A stretch of DNA of 64,000 nt from Pseudorasbora parva (lineage: Eukaryota > Chordata > Actinopteri > Cypriniformes > Gobionidae): contig NC_090172.1 of the NCBI RefSeq assembly GCF_024679245.1, positions 1,976,001 to 2,040,000 of the forward strand. The letters run 5' to 3'. A model generated the notes under the pieces. That model saw only the letters and a list, made by a program, of their open reading frames with translations, had not been told where the DNA came from and did not search any database. The position numbers were made by a program, and so were the translations under genes. Of the stretch, positions 12,401 through 26,200 are shown piece after piece (position 1 is the first letter of the stretch; every line of letters begins with the position of its first letter).

Positions 12401-15400
12401 TGGTTTATCTGAGTTCTTCTCTGGTATTTTCATGATGATAAAGCATATTTATACTTCAATGCTCATCACCATTGCCTTTATCACTGTTTAATACTATGAA
12501 ATAGTGTTGTCCAAAATATCGATATTTCGATATATATCGATACTGGAATATCTGAAACGATACGATTCTCAGTTTTTACTGTATCGATACCAGCTGTGCT
12601 CTCCTTCTCTGACCGAAAGCGAGCTGACACACACCGGCATATTCTCACTCAGCCGGGTTAACCTCTGAGCACGGCGAGCGCGCGTTCAGCTGGACTCTTT
12701 CCTCATGACAGTGTGTTAGTGTTAGTGAGTGATCGGTCTGAATTTCGCGCGGGATTGCACATAAATTTATTCTACTAATCCCCGCAGATTTCGTGCTCAC
12801 ATCTGAAGCGCACATACATAGCCGTAATAAAGCCGCCTCTGACATGATACAAGCTTATTATTGGTCAAATACACTCAAAGAATTGTCAGTGCACATCTGG
12901 AAGAGTATTAACGTAAACACAGTCGCAAACAGTTCAGGAAGAAATGAAGAATGAGTAACAGGAACAGTGCAGGATCCATGCGTCCGTTAGTCTTAAAGGG
13001 ACCGCAGTCATTTGCTATTCAAACTACAAAAAGACAAACGATCAACTGCTCTTGACTGATCAACTTGTGTAACTTTAATAGTTTCATCTGTACGCTATTG
13101 AATTTTTTACAAAGAACATTATCCAATGTTGTTTTAAATGTAATTACTATGCAGTTTTTTATTCAGCTTCTTATCTGAATGTTAGACCTACCTGAAAAAA
13201 TAAAGCAGTCTATTTCATTTGTATCTTCTATTCTATTGTATTTATTTGTGCTATTGTTTGTAATCTGTTTATTTGTTCTTATTTTATTACTGTTTACTCG
13301 TCTTTTTTAATCCAATTTACCATCCGAAATCAAGCTTTCTTGTGCTGTGTGTAAGCTATTGCAACACAATTACCCCATTGTAAAAAATACATTGAGATAG
13401 CAAAAATTTGTGAGATAATTTTAATAGTAATTGATCAATAATTGTTCAAATCAAAACGATGCCCAACCCTAAGGAACATGCTGGCCACAGGAATTTTTTG
13501 TAAAAACAAAAACAAAACAATGAATAATAACAAGTTCTGTTGTCATATTAAGCATTTAAAATTTTTTTTTTTTTTACTGTGGTATCGATTTAGTATCGAT
13601 ATTTTAGTCTGGTATCGTATCGAAGTCATAATTTTGGTATCGTGACAACACTACTATGAAATAATATGTTGTGACTTATTTTGTGTAAGAAGCCACATTA
13701 TCTCACAGAAGGATGCTCAACCGTCATTATGAAGTAAATAAAAACATGTTACTAAATGTTGTCTTTTGCTGGACAAGGTTCATAAATTCTCATGTTTGGA
13801 AAGATGTTTGACGCGTGTTGCTTCTTAAAAAATGCACATTATAAGCGACTCAAACTCGCAGTGCTTTCAGATATTGAGCAGCATTTACTAATGGGTCGTT
13901 CCGTGTCATTTCAACAATATTTCGGACAATTCCCTGGCTCAAATTTTTCTGTAAGAAAGATATTTTCTGTAGAAAAACAAACCTATATAGTGATGAAAGC
14001 CAACATATGAAATGTCACAAATGTATATTAACTGAGTGATTAGTGTTTTGTAGGAGGGTCAAAATGACCATTTTAGCCAAATTACAGTGGTGTAAAAATG
14101 ACTTTAGAAAGATGGCAGCATCATTATTTTATTTTTACATGGAGATCGGCAGGTCTGTTAATATAATCTGTTGACTTTATCTATTTTCGTTGCTTTATAT
14201 GCAAACGGTGACCGCTCAAAATGGGAAAAGGGCAGTCCTTGTGTTGTTGTTTTTGTCTCAGGTTTGAATGCCTGTAACTCAATAAGTATTAAAGATATCT
14301 TAATATCTTGTTTACACTTCTCAAGGAAATCAACATTTAATCACTTACTTGGGTGTCGCTGCATAATAACTATAGCTGCACGATTCTAGATTCATTGAAC
14401 CACCTTTTTTTTGTTTCAAATAGAGATCCCGATTCTGAACAGACAACTAAAAATAACATGCAATTTGCAAGAGGATCTGACAAAAGGTCAATTTCAAATG
14501 TTTAATCAATCTAAATTAATAATTTTTTTAAAATCGGGTCAGTGAATGATTCAATGACTCACTCATAAAGACTTAACTTGTTTCATTAATGAATTAATCA
14601 GTGTTTGTGAATGAATCTCGAGTGAATGATTCAATGACTCACTCATAAAGACTTAACTTGTTTCATTAATGAATTAATCAGTTGCTGCGTCCCAATTCGC
14701 CTACTTATACTACGTCCTAAAAGTATGTACTCTTTTTGTGAAGAAAAAGTATACTTTTGAGTGTGTAGCAGAAGAGTCTGCAAGCTTCGGGACTACTTCG
14801 CCATCTTTAACGGACTCTGTCGCTTAGTTACGTGCATCCCATCACCGTTTATCTGCCCTGTCAGATTCATCGTCAGATTTGTCACAGTTCAAATCCTCCA
14901 CATTCAGTTTAATCTCCTGCCGTATCGGAGAGAAATGTAGCCGCTCGTTGATCTGCCGTGTGTGTGTCTTTAATGCAGAGACTCTCCTCGTGTGTTTGCA
15001 GTTTAAATATAATGATGCATTTAATAGTTAATGGCCAAACGTGTCATTACAAAAGTGCTCAACGCTGCTGCAGGTGAAATATAATGTGGACAACACTGAA
15101 TAAATATATTTTTGTCAGGTTAAATATTGATAGGGTCACTCAAACCCCTTTATCTACACTTCTCTGCTTAACCGTCTGACTCGCACATCCGCCATGTTTG
15201 TAGTTTTTTAACGCTTTTTATCCGCGTTTGTAGTTCTAATCGAATCCTCGTCCAACTCGCAATGGGTTGTGGGTAATATCAGCCGTTAGAGTGTGCATCG
15301 ATCCATACTGTGAATTCTGACCGGAAATAGTAAACCATCCGGGAATCTTTGGAATACTCTTTTCAACATACTATGATTTGGGACATACTAATTCTATTTT

Positions 15401-17226
15401 CGAATACTATTTAGGATGGATAGTGTGCGAATTGGGACGCAGGGAGTGTTTTTGAATGAATCTCGAGTGAATGATTCAATGACTCACTCATATAGACTTT
15501 TCTTGTTTCATTACTGAATGAATCAGCGTTTTCTGAACAAATCTCTTGAATGAATGATTCAATTACTCATTTATTTTTTAACAGTCACTTGTCTCCACCT
15601 ACTGGTGTTACAATGTAATGATAATCTTAATTTGAAGCGTCAAGTTACTTTCAAAAGGAGATTTGCTCTATTATGATCGCTACAGTAGACATCAGTGTTT
15701 ATATCTGAACTATTATATTTTATCCGTGTTTCTGTGATAATATCAATGATTGTAAGACAGAAATAACGATACTGTGTGGATGAAAAATAATGTATTTCAT
15801 ATATATACACATGAAGACGGCTCTCTCTGGCTCAGAACGCAGATCTGAAAGGCAGATAATAAATATATACTGTAGATATAACTTGGGACGCAAATGCACC
15901 AACAATAGTTCACTAAAAAAAATGCAGACGTCCTCAGGAACTAAACCAAAACTAATAATTTCTGAATTAAATAAAAGAAAGCAGCATGAAAGGGGAAACA
16001 AGAAAGGCTTGAAAACGGATCAATCTTTAGGCATATGCCTCCTACTCTTGAGATGAGAAACATTTCATGAATGTGATATATGAGTGTGGGTAGTTCTGTG
16101 CAAAACCAAAGAAAACAGCATCAGAAACCAGCCCACATTATTTATGAGGGCGATCAGCTCCAGTTTAATCAATGAGCTGCAATCTCACCGGCATCTCTGG
16201 CAGGAGCATACGGTGGTGATAAGGATTAGGACGGTTATTTTAGTCACTTATAAAACCATCTAATCTGTATTCGGCAGGTAGATACATTAGAAAATGAGTA
16301 TGCAGACAAACGTGGCTCTTTTCGTCTCCAGGCGAAAGCAGGGGCTTCAACTTCCAATTTAGTTGCGTAAAACTCACCAGAGCTCAGACTACCAAATATT
16401 AAAACTAGTTTGCCAATTCAAGCTTCACTGTCGTCTTATGGTCAGGAGTTCAAATCTTTAACCTTATATTTGGCACTTTCTGACATGGTCTTTTGGGGTC
16501 ATTTTCATCTCTCTCCTGTTGCATGAAGCCAGTTAAACAAACTCTTGACAGGGTTTTTCCTGGGCCAGAAATGGCCTTCGGTGGTGGCTGACCAGACATG
16601 AGCCCCTTTCACACTGCGATTCCGGCAAACACACGGATAATGCGACCCGGCATTTGTTCCCGGGCCGCTAGATTTGGTCCATTCACACTGCCAGCGAAAT
16701 ACCGTAATATGTGCGCTTTCACACACAACCCGTAACGGTCCCGGGTCGAGTTGACACGTGACATCCGGATGTGACGTATAACGGCGAGCGATCTCAGCTT
16801 CAGCGCGGATAGTAAGGAGCTCCGTGGTCTCGACTTGTGTCCAGTTTGCGCTCATTTCTGCTTGTTTAATTTTAGTTTTTTTTTGTATACGAACACTCTC
16901 TGCGTTTAAAACACAGACGAGCTCTTCTGGCACTGCAGGGCTGTGTTATTGAAAAAACAAGCTCTAGGAGTCGCACGATAACTACGCACACGCTGCGGCA
17001 TTAGTTTTGGCTTTTGTTCACACAGCGCTCGTCCCGGGTCGAATACCGCAATGTTACTAGAGCCCCGACCCGGGTTCAGTTCGGTAATCAATCCCGGGAC
17101 GTGGTGCTTTCACACAGAAGGCGACCCGGCAATGTTCCGGGAATATTGCGGGTCCGACGTGCAGTTAGAAAGGGGCTATGGTCATCCACACACACACACA
17201 CACGCACACACACACACACGCACGCA

Positions 17227-17258
<32 letters not shown>

Positions 17259-20200
17259 CCAACAGTAAGAGTCTACTGTCTACACCAACTCTACCCGCGT
17301 GATCTGTGAGCCAAATACTGACAATAAATGTAAAATAAATGCTATTTTTTTCATTTTGCTGAACTGGATGCTGACCTCATCTAATTTTGATATCTCATTA
17401 TGTATGATGTCTTGATGTTTGTTTCTTTAGTTCCTCGTTTTTACACAGTTTGCATGGTTTACCGATGAATTATTTTGGCAACAATTATTAAAAAAATTTA
17501 TTAAAAATTTAATAACAAATAGTCCAATTCTTTACCATATACAATTTAATAAAACTATTAGTAGTTTACTACACATTATCAATATAAATGCTCAAAATAA
17601 ATACGTGAAAATACTGTGGATTATTAAAACTAATTCTTACTAACTCCTCTTGTTTAGTGGGGTAAGCACACTTGTGTTCTCATTTCAGAGGTGTTGTGAG
17701 TAAATGATTACACACTGATTCGTGAGTTCAGTGTTAGACAGATCAGTTCATCAAATTAATCGGTTCAAATGAGTCATTAGTTCGCAAATCGGACAAAATG
17801 GGTCGCGTTATATGTGAACCCAGACCGTTAAAACAACGGCAAAGATTTGAAACACAGAAAACACTTTATAAGGATATTTTTCCGTTTATTTGAAAGTATG
17901 GTTTATGTCAGCTGGGTGTGCTGGGTCTGTCAAAAGAAGTGCGTTTTTTGAGCACAATTCACATCCAGCAGTAATTCAGGGAAAATATTGTGCGAACGCG
18001 CCACACAGAACATGGAGTCAGTCTTCCGACCTTTTACCATTGTGTCAGTTGATTTTGATTGATATGTGCGAGGGAGAGCTCAGATGGTTAACGTGCGCCC
18101 TGTCACGTGCATTAGTAATCTACATCAATTTATAAATCACAATAATTCATCAAATAAGGGTTAGGCGGGACAAAAATTTGTTTTAGCGGCCGGCAAAAAA
18201 ATTTCAAAGCAGGAAAAACCCTGCTTGAGTAGAGTAGGTTTAGAGCATAGACTGTGTAAAACAATGGATGTAGTGTCCGTGGCGTCACCCGTAGGCTTCT
18301 GAAGAGCATTTTTGAAGTCTAAAGTGGGCGGAGCCGGCCATCATATTGGCAGTGCGTCACTCGCAGATAACCGAAAATGGGCAAAGAGGCGGGACATAGA
18401 CCTGAAAAAAAATTTGACGCGCACAACGGCAAGCAAAATTATTCGCACACTCCGCGTTGACGTCATTTTTGCCGTGCTTGTGTGGACGCATCGAGTATAA
18501 ACGAGGCTTAAAGCTACACTGAAGTTGGCAGTTTAATAAATGCAAGTTAATTCTTCAGTTCAATCTTTGTGCTAAAAAAAGCACATGTAAGTTCCTATAG
18601 AGATTGCAATACACGTTCTCCTTTTTTTGCCAAATAAATGAAAAGCATGTCATCAATGTCTTCTCTCTTGCTGTATCAAAATCTCACCTAGCTTTCCTCA
18701 GAGAGGGTTAAGTCAAACTCAGTTTGTGCATGATTAAATGATATAAACATTTTTTAAGTCTGTATCCTGATTTGTGGATAATTAAGCTATATGATGCTGA
18801 AGTACATTTCTAGAGTGTTAACGATAAAAAAAAACAACCACCATATAGAACTGAAAACCGTGGCCCTAAAACCGTGATCCGAGCCGAACCGCGGGTTTTG
18901 TGAACCGTGCCACCCCTAATATCCTCCTAAAACACAATCAACCGTTGCAATTTTCATCCATTTTATTTATTGTTTATGGTATTTATTCAAGTGCATAGTT
19001 TGTTAACAGACTGAGAGTCCATTGCTTTTATTGTTTTGTCCATTTATTGTGGATATTTAAAATGTTTTCCGTTTTCAGTGTTAAATAGTCTTTTAGAGGT
19101 ATTTTGATCTTTGAAAAGGTGTAGCTGCATGATTATGCCATGTAGATGAAAATGGTTTCAGAACGACAATATCGTTTATCGCAATAATTTCTTGCCCAGT
19201 TTATCGTCCAGCCAAATGTGTTATTGTGACCGGCCTAGCGGGACGTGGGCGGAGCTGAGGTGACGTGATGACTAACAGACAGCAGACAAACGGAAACCCA
19301 CCTGTCACTCAAAGTAATTAATAGGGGTGTCGAAATTAATCGGTTCTTCGATGCAGGCGAAGACGATTCAATCTCTGTTCAGTAATAGACCATAACCGGT
19401 TATAATGTACTGATTATTTTCTGACGTGCTTTGTCACAGCTTTCTCTTCGCTCCGCGATGTTTCCCTGTGTGAGAATGTGTGTGTGGCGTGAGACAAGGG
19501 GGTAATCTAGCGCTCGGAAAGCGTTCCACCCCTAGGGGCGGCCATCGCTAACCAAGCCATCACCTGCTGTTAGCATCCCATTGACTCCCATTCATTTTTG
19601 AGTCACTTTGACAGTGAATAACTTTACATCTGAGACGTTTAAAGACTCCATTTGTCCAGTGTTTATTTCTAAAGAAACTCGACAATGCATAAAAGGCTCC
19701 GTTACCTTGTATCTTACACTATCGCCCCGTAGAAGCTGTTTTTGTAAAAATAGGCTAACGATTGCGTCATAACCAACGCGACTCTGTCGCACAGTTGAGA
19801 AATTACCGTATAGACCTGAGGAGACGCTCAGAAGCATCGTTAGCTGACTATGAGACAGTCGGGGGACGTGGAGACATAAAGTCTGATAAAGTCAAGGGGG
19901 AAGAATGGGGAGAAGCCCATAGTGAGCCAAAAGCAACGGGAGAAAATATTTAAACAACGTGATTCAGATTTCACTTTCCACAACTACTAGAAGACCTACA
20001 GCTGTCAGACAGGAGGCTCAGGTCACATCTACGTCCTCAAGCTCAGTCTGAGCCGGCGCGGTTCACTCCGCCATCAGGAAGTGAGTGCTCCTATACTGAC
20101 ATCACTTAACGCCGTAGAAGGCAATGGGATCGCTCCGTCCATTTCTTTTACTGTCTATGGCGTGAGAGCACCAAGGCTTGTCGGACATAGCAACAGTAAC

Positions 20201-23200
20201 TAAAGGTGGCGGGTAGGGCTGGGCGATATGGCTGAAAACTGTATCACAATCGAAGTGTATCATATCAGTCGATATCAATAATTATTGATATTTTTTATGA
20301 CCTGTTTAAAATAAGGACCAGGAGAAAAATATATCACATTTAAATATTTTTATTTTAAACTTAACCTTCCTCTGAATATAATCATCAGTCTTGGTCGGGA
20401 CAACGGTCTTGCATAATTTGCAGACAACATCGGTCTGACTACGGTCAGACTTATAAAATCTAAAAAACTGCCATACTGGCGAGCTGACTTGTTTTCCTGA
20501 TTTATCAACAGTTTCCTCGCTCGCTGCGGCACTCATTTTCCACTTATCACTGCACGCCAGTTCTGTTACGGAAGAATTCAACACGAAACAACGATACGGT
20601 ACAACCAAACATGATACTGTTAAATGATTGGCTGTTAGCATGTCACGCCCTATGCTGCTAGACTACCAGAGAGTGAGTGCCTTTCTTCGTGCAACCAAAA
20701 CTTGCTTCACAATCTCTGGTTTCTTCAGACGAAGAAAAAAAAATTATCACACGTTTTATCGAATGCATTTTTTATTGATATCGATTATGTGTCTATCGCG
20801 ATACATATCGTTGACATATCATATTTTATCGCCCAGCCCTAGGAGTGGGGCTTTGTGAACGGTCAATTCAGTTCTCTGCTGAAGATTATGGAAAATATCA
20901 TAAATGTAAATGATCTCATTAGCTGCGTTTCCATTACGGATTTGCGAAAACCTTTTGCGATATTTCTTAAATGTCGATAAAAAACTATTGCGAAATGACA
21001 GCGTTTCCATAGCTGAATTTATGCGACTAAAACATATTTTCCTCTCGCGATAGGTCATGAATCGCAATATGTTTGAGACCTGGGGAGTCACATAATTTTG
21101 ATCACTTCGAGTAGCCTATTATTTTCTAGAAACTCTTTCTTAAAAAAATATTTAGTTTTGTATAAATTGTATTTTTATTTTGATCGGTTTCATCAATTAA
21201 TTGCCTTTTTATTAGATAAGAAGCAAACTAAGATCGTCTGGAATGGACTGACGTGCGTAGCTGGCCTGTTTCCTCGGCCTTTGAGTAAGGCAGAAACTGC
21301 TCTTTCTGTTTTAATATATTTCTTAAATATATGTCTTAATTACAGTATAGCCTGTAGTCCTTATTAGGAGAAAATATGTCCTTTTAACTACATTATCTTG
21401 TTATTACGACACAATTGAGTGGAAAATATAATATATAGGCCCTATGTTGAAGCAATGCATCACCGCAACAGGTGACCTGTAAATGCGAAAAAAAACATTT
21501 CCATTGCAGTTTTGCAAAAATGTCCTTTTTCGAATTGCCTGAAAAACCACCTCATGAGAGCGTAAAAACTTTTTTGTGATATATGGGAGTTTTTGCGGAA
21601 TTGCCGCGTTTCCATTGGGCGTATTTTCAATTTGCGCAATTTGAAGGGTAATGGAAACGTGGCTATTGACTTGCATTACAAGCAGTTTTTGTCCGCGCTA
21701 CATATTTTTGCTCAGTTTGAGCCTCCATATCAAATACGATACTCAGCAAAACGCACATTATCTCTTTCCCCGCCAAACACGGAAATTTTCATTATTTGTG
21801 AGAAAACGCTTCCAGGCCAATAACGGAATTTTCCGGGTTTCCGTGTTTTCACTGTCGGGCGCTAGGGGGCGCTATTGCGCATCTTCTGAATGAGTACTGA
21901 ATCTCCTGATCAAAACACACGTGAGGAAGACGCAGTGAAACGAGCGATCGCATGTAATCATATGCATATTAAAAATAACCTGATCATCCTCATTAAACAG
22001 CATATGAATCAAAACTGCCTAATGTTACTGAATGAGATGTGGACCCAGGATGAGCTACAGGACTGTGTAAGCATTAGGAGTGTTGATGGACTCGATCTCC
22101 TCCATCTGTGTTTGATCATCTCTGAATCTGATCTGGAAACAGTCTTTCACAAAAATTTGATTTTCTCAGCTTTTTGTTCAAAATGTTGCTTTTTTTTTAT
22201 GAAACCTACCCATATTCAAGTGTTGATAAAAAAGGAATGCATGAAGCTAGAATAAAACGATTTTTTTGTTTAAAAGAAGAGGGTCAGCTCTTTATTTTGA
22301 TATATTGCATGCTCAGATATTCATTTAACAAAATATTCTATTGGCTATTAAATTTTGGTGAAAATTGTCAAAAACCCTGGCGGTGGCTGGCAACTTTTTT
22401 TTTAAACGCTGGCGGGGAAAGAGTTAATGTTAAACATCAACTACCAAGGGAAAAAAAGAAGGATCCCTTAGGTTTACAGCAGCAGTGTGAAGGTTACAGA
22501 GTTTCCCTCATCAAAAATTCATTTTTTCTGAAAGGGCAGTAAAAGGGCAAACCCGTCACGGGGCGTTTCAGCGATTACCAATGCTCTACACGGACCTACA
22601 CCAAAACATGTCAGACACAACGCATACATGACTAGGCCTCTTAAAGGGATAGTTCACCCAAATATTAAAATAACCCCATCATTTACTCTCCCTCAGCTCA
22701 TCCCACACTCTCAGAAAAAAAAGGCACAGTGCTGTGACTAAGGTACAAAAGTGAAAAGGTACATCTTTGTACCTTACTCACCCATAAATGGTACATATTA
22801 ATACCTTAAAAGGTAAATATCAGTACCTTTAAGAGTGTATACTTTATCATACTCTATGGGTTGCCGTCTGACGTAGGTAAAAGGGGCCGGCACGCACTTG
22901 CACCGCGGTTCATCTCACATCTGATGAGGAATCTATAATATGGGTTGTGTGGGATTACAAATTTATAAATTGTTATATCAAGGATCCAATGTAATAGTAT
23001 ACACACAGTTTTTTATGTACATAATGCTTTACAGTTTGGAGGTTCTGGTTGACTACATTCTAAGGAGATCAAGTTAATCAGTCTTTTGTCTTTATGCACT
23101 TCCTGATCTATAAGCAACATTGTCAGTGATTACATTTGCATCTATTCGTCTGATTGGTACAGCCACAGACGGCACGTGTGTATCTCAATAAAGAGGAACG

Positions 23201-26200
23201 CCTGCCCGAAAGATATACCCAAGTTCTCCTGGTCTTCACCTCTGAGTTTCCAACAGTTGTAACTTGAAAATAATGCTTTATGTATGTTTCTGTAGATGGA
23301 TACACGTGCTGGCTCCTCAGTGATACACTACAACAGCGATAATAAAAGAAAAACAGGCAAAACGGTCTCTCTTTATAAACTGTTCAGTGCATGCGAGTGC
23401 TGCCGTATAATCCGTCATTTTTTCTTTATTAGGTCTTAAAGGGGCAGTAACATTTGCTCTGTTTAATGTCAAACAAAAGATAAGGACATCACTCACTGAT
23501 CTTGATTGAATAGCTTTTATAAGTTTAATAAGAATTGATCTTTAAAGGAAGTGTATGTAAGTTTGTGGCCAAAACTGGTCCTGCAATCACTACCCCCCCC
23601 CGACTCGAGGTTGCCAGATTGGCTGCAGGATCAGCAGAACGTTTGTAGATCTGCAGCTGTGGTAACTAGAGCAGATCTGGCAACCCGAAACACTACTGAC
23701 TCGTGATTGGTCGATAGGTGGAGGGCGGAGCTTCAGGCCAAAACACAACATGACATCATCAACATCAACAACAACTTTATAATGACAATATCCTGCCGGA
23801 CTACTGTTGTCAGTGATATGAGTTTTTGAAATTAACATAATTTATTAATGTCTAGTGACATATCAGCGGCCATTTTATGATTAATTGAAATACATTTCAT
23901 ACAAACAGTTCCTTTAATTTAAAGTTATTTTACATTTGATTATTTATTCAATTTCTCTACCTAATGTTAGACCTACCTGAAAAACCTGAAAAGCATTGAT
24001 TATTTTATTAGTATCTTTGCTCAGTAGTATGTATTTGTGCTGCTGCTTGTATTCAAGTTATTTGTTCTTATTTAATTGATTTATTAGTCCTTTTATTCCC
24101 TGAACATAGCAAATACCTAACCGTACTGAAACCGTGAACCTAAAACCGTGATACAAACTGACCCGTGGGCAATCTGTACCGTTACAGCCCTAGCGTAACG
24201 TATGCGAGGGGGTGCCACAAATCTTTTTACATTTTCGAAGGGTGCCATGACTGAAAAAGGTTGGGAAACACTGCTTTATAATCATACTTTAAGAGTGTAT
24301 ATTAGTAACTAACTAATAAATAAATAATTAGTAACTATTAACTGAGATTTAGACATCATCTGAAAGCCGACTCATCTCTCCATTGATGTTTGGTTTGTCA
24401 GGATAGGACACTATTTGAAAATCTGGAATCTAAGGGTGGGAAAAAAAATCCTAAATATTGAGAAAATCTCCTTTAAAGTTGTCCAAATGAAGTCCTTAGC
24501 AATGCATATTACTACTAATACATTTTTAATATATTTACAAAAGGATATTTACAAAATATCTTCCTAGAACATGATCTTACTATCCTAATGATTTTTGGCA
24601 TAAAAGAAAAATGGATAATTTTGACCCATACAATGTCTATTGCCACAAATATACCGGTGAGATTATGATATTATTAAAACATATCCTGGCTCTTCTAAGC
24701 GTTATAATGGCACCCCAAAATGTAAAGACCAAAAAGTGCATCCATTCATTATAAAAATGCTCCACACAGTTCAGGGGGTTAATGAAGACCTTCAGCCCAA
24801 TATCCAAATTTAACACATTGTAAAGTAAAACATCTAGAATCCGGCGGACCGCCTTCGGTATTAAACTTGTAGACGTTAAAAGCGTAACTGGCTTTCTAAT
24901 CAACTGCGACGATGACACCGGAAGTATCGTAGGAGGTTTGAACAGTGAGAGGTGCTACACTTTTAGTGTAAGTTGAATACAAAAGGTGGTCTGGAGGAAG
25001 CTATTTTACTTTATGACGTGTTAAATATGGATATTATTCTCACACAAACACATGGCTTCACTTCAGAAGACCTTTATTAACCCCTGGAGCCGCATGGAGC
25101 TGATGGATAATGGATATATGCACTTTTATGATGGACAGATGCACTTTTATGATGGATATATGCACTTTTATGATGGATATATGCACTTTTATGATGGATA
25201 TATGCACTTTTATGATGGATATATGCACTTTTATGATGGACAGATGCACTTTTATGATGGATATATGCACTTTTATGATGGACAGATGCACTTTTATGAT
25301 GGACAGATGCACTTTTATGATGGATATATGCACTTTTATGATGGATAAATGCACTTTTATGATGGATATATGCACTTTTATGATGGATATATGCACTTTT
25401 ATGATGGACAGATGCACTTTTATGATGGATATATGCACTTTTATGATGGATATATGCACTTTTATGATGGACAGATGCACTTTTATGATGGACAGATGCA
25501 CTTTTATGATGGATAGATGCACTTTTATGATGGATAGATGCACTTTTATGATGGACAGATGCACTTTTATGATGGATATATGCACTTTTATGATGGACAG
25601 ATGCACTTTTATGATGGATATATGCACTTTTATGATGGATAGATGCACTTTTATGATGGACAGATGCACTTTTATGATGGATATATGCACTTTTATGATG
25701 GATAGATGCACTTTTATGATGGATAGATGCACTTTTATGATGGATAGATGCACTTTTATGATGGATAGATGCCCTTTTATGATGGACAGATGCACTTTTA
25801 TGATGGACAGATGCACTTTTATGATGGATAGATGCACTTTTATGATGGATAGATGCACTTTTATGATGGATAGATGCACTTTTATGATGGATAGATGCCC
25901 TTTTATGATGGATAGATGCACTTTTATGATGGATAGATGCCCTTTTATGATGGATAGATGCACTTTTATGATGGATAGTTGCACTTTTATGATGGATAGA
26001 TGCACTTTTATGATGGACAGATGCACTTTTATGATGGATAGATGCACTTTTATGATGGACAGATGCACTTTTATGATGGATATATGCACTTTTATGATGG
26101 ACAGATGCACTTTTATGATGGATAGATGCACTTTTATGATGGACAGATGCACTTTTATGATGGATAGATGCACTTTTATGATGGACAGATGCACTTTTAT

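Larger units (their letters stand above)
16549..18223. mobile_element. DNA transposon with CAGGGTTTTTCCTG inverted ends
   Basis: Perfect 14-bp terminal inverted repeats CAGGGTTTTTCCTG / CAGGAAAAACCCTG. CTTGA occurs on both sides, but a full 8-bp duplication is not clear. It hosts the nested element at 16601-17177 and a (CA)n/(CACG)n tract. Confidence 0.65.

Noticed and set aside
17014..17302. Overlapping open frames ending in HTHTHT repeats
   Set aside because: They result from a (CA)n microsatellite within a transposon.
20306..20641. 111-codon minus frame as a zinc-finger gene
   Set aside because: BED finger of a hAT transposase, bracketed by the element's terminal repeats, with no further domain.
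21890..22255. 121-codon plus frame starting MSTESPDQNTREEDAVKRAI
   Set aside because: Looks superficially protein-like, but it is inside an element with CTCTTTCCCCGCCA ends and I could not match it to a family. Kept only as a note in that element.
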